DNA from: Planctomycetota bacterium
GTDB lineage: Bacteria > Planctomycetota > Planctomycetia > Planctomycetales > Planctomycetaceae
Assembly (NCBI GenBank): GCA_024278285.1
Contig: JAJRTM010000650.1
Coordinates: 1-7,192 of the forward strand
Direction: 5' to 3'
Length of the DNA stretch: 7,192 bases
The translations under genes were made by a program, and so were the position numbers. The notes beneath the pieces are model-generated. The model did not search any database. It saw only the letters and a list, made by a program, of their open reading frames with translations, and was not told the origin of the DNA. Below are positions 7,097 through 7,192 of the stretch, one piece after another; position 1 is the first letter of the stretch; every line of letters begins with the position of its first letter.

Positions 7097-7190
7097 AGAG
7101 GGTGCGGATATTTTGGGTTTCTGGGGTGTTGGGCAGAGGGGCGATAAATTGTTGGTGCAGCATTTCTCGGGTGATAAAGCGTTTTCGGTC
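7068..7190 (-). CDS. C-terminal end of a probable IS transposase (partial, right copy)
   Basis: The last 40 codons of the same frame as at 2-175, ending at TAA 7070-7068. Compared with the left copy it reads ITREMLHQQF instead of ITRKMLYQQF; the other two nucleotide differences are silent. The rest of the gene lies outside the window. Confidence 0.6.
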   Translation of the reverse strand, partial: DRKRFITREMLHQQFIAPLPNTPETQNIRTLFDTLITLNL

Positions 7191-7192
7191 CG

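Larger units (their letters stand above)
7053..7192 (-). mobile_element. Right end of the same probable insertion sequence, inverted right copy
   Basis: Reverse complement of 51-190 with 136 of 140 bases identical. The element ends at 7053, where the phosphoesterase reading frame is abruptly cut. The terminal bases read inward from the element edge are CTGCACTTTAGGGGATTATAG, the probable terminal inverted repeat. The window ends inside the element. Confidence 0.72.

Overview
The window looks like a piece of accessory DNA from a planctomycete-type bacterium, possibly in the Gimesia/Rubinisphaera neighbourhood. This rests on protein style (a DUF4062-nSTAND1-TPR protein and a winged-helix family I remember from planctomycete genomes) and on moderate GC. 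It is inference, not a database result. No tRNA, rRNA, CRISPR array or replication origin was seen.

Layout. Both ends carry the same sequence in inverted orientation: positions 51-190 match the reverse complement of 7053-7192 with only four differences. Each copy encodes the last residues of the same protein, probably an insertion-sequence (IS) transposase, and stops at the same base 15 nt past the stop codon. The 3' ends of both copies face inward and enclose about 6.86 kb. Each copy contains a perfect consensus sigma70-type promoter (TTGACA, 18 bp, TATAAT) over the end of its reading frame, pointing into the enclosed segment. Because the window ends inside this repeat on both sides, it could be a composite-transposon-like structure or simply a contig that broke at repeats.

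Inside, from left to right: (1) a short unrecognised ORF (203-472, +) directly behind the left IS promoter with a good ribosome binding site; (2) a minus-strand gene of a conserved winged-helix family (450-1973), broken by one in-frame TAA; (3) a 383-bp intergenic stretch; (4) a large, apparently intact plus-strand gene (2357-5644) for a 1095-residue protein with an N-terminal DUF4062/TIR-like domain, an nSTAND1 NTPase, one membrane helix and C-terminal TPR-like repeats; (5) a 131-bp spacer with stem-loops; (6) a plus-strand gene for a PD-(D/E)XK nuclease-like protein (5776-6411) whose C-terminal tail runs into an odd GC-rich patch; (7) a minus-strand metallophosphoesterase pseudogene (6462-7052), cut off at its 5' end by the right IS copy and also frameshifted.

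Interpretation. The STAND protein is the only large intact gene among fragments and broken genes. STAND NTPases with an N-terminal effector-like domain and C-terminal repeats are known from bacterial conflict and anti-phage systems, so this protein, perhaps with the downstream nuclease-like protein, is the best candidate for an undescribed defence or stress-signalling system. That link is inferred from architecture and gene order only.
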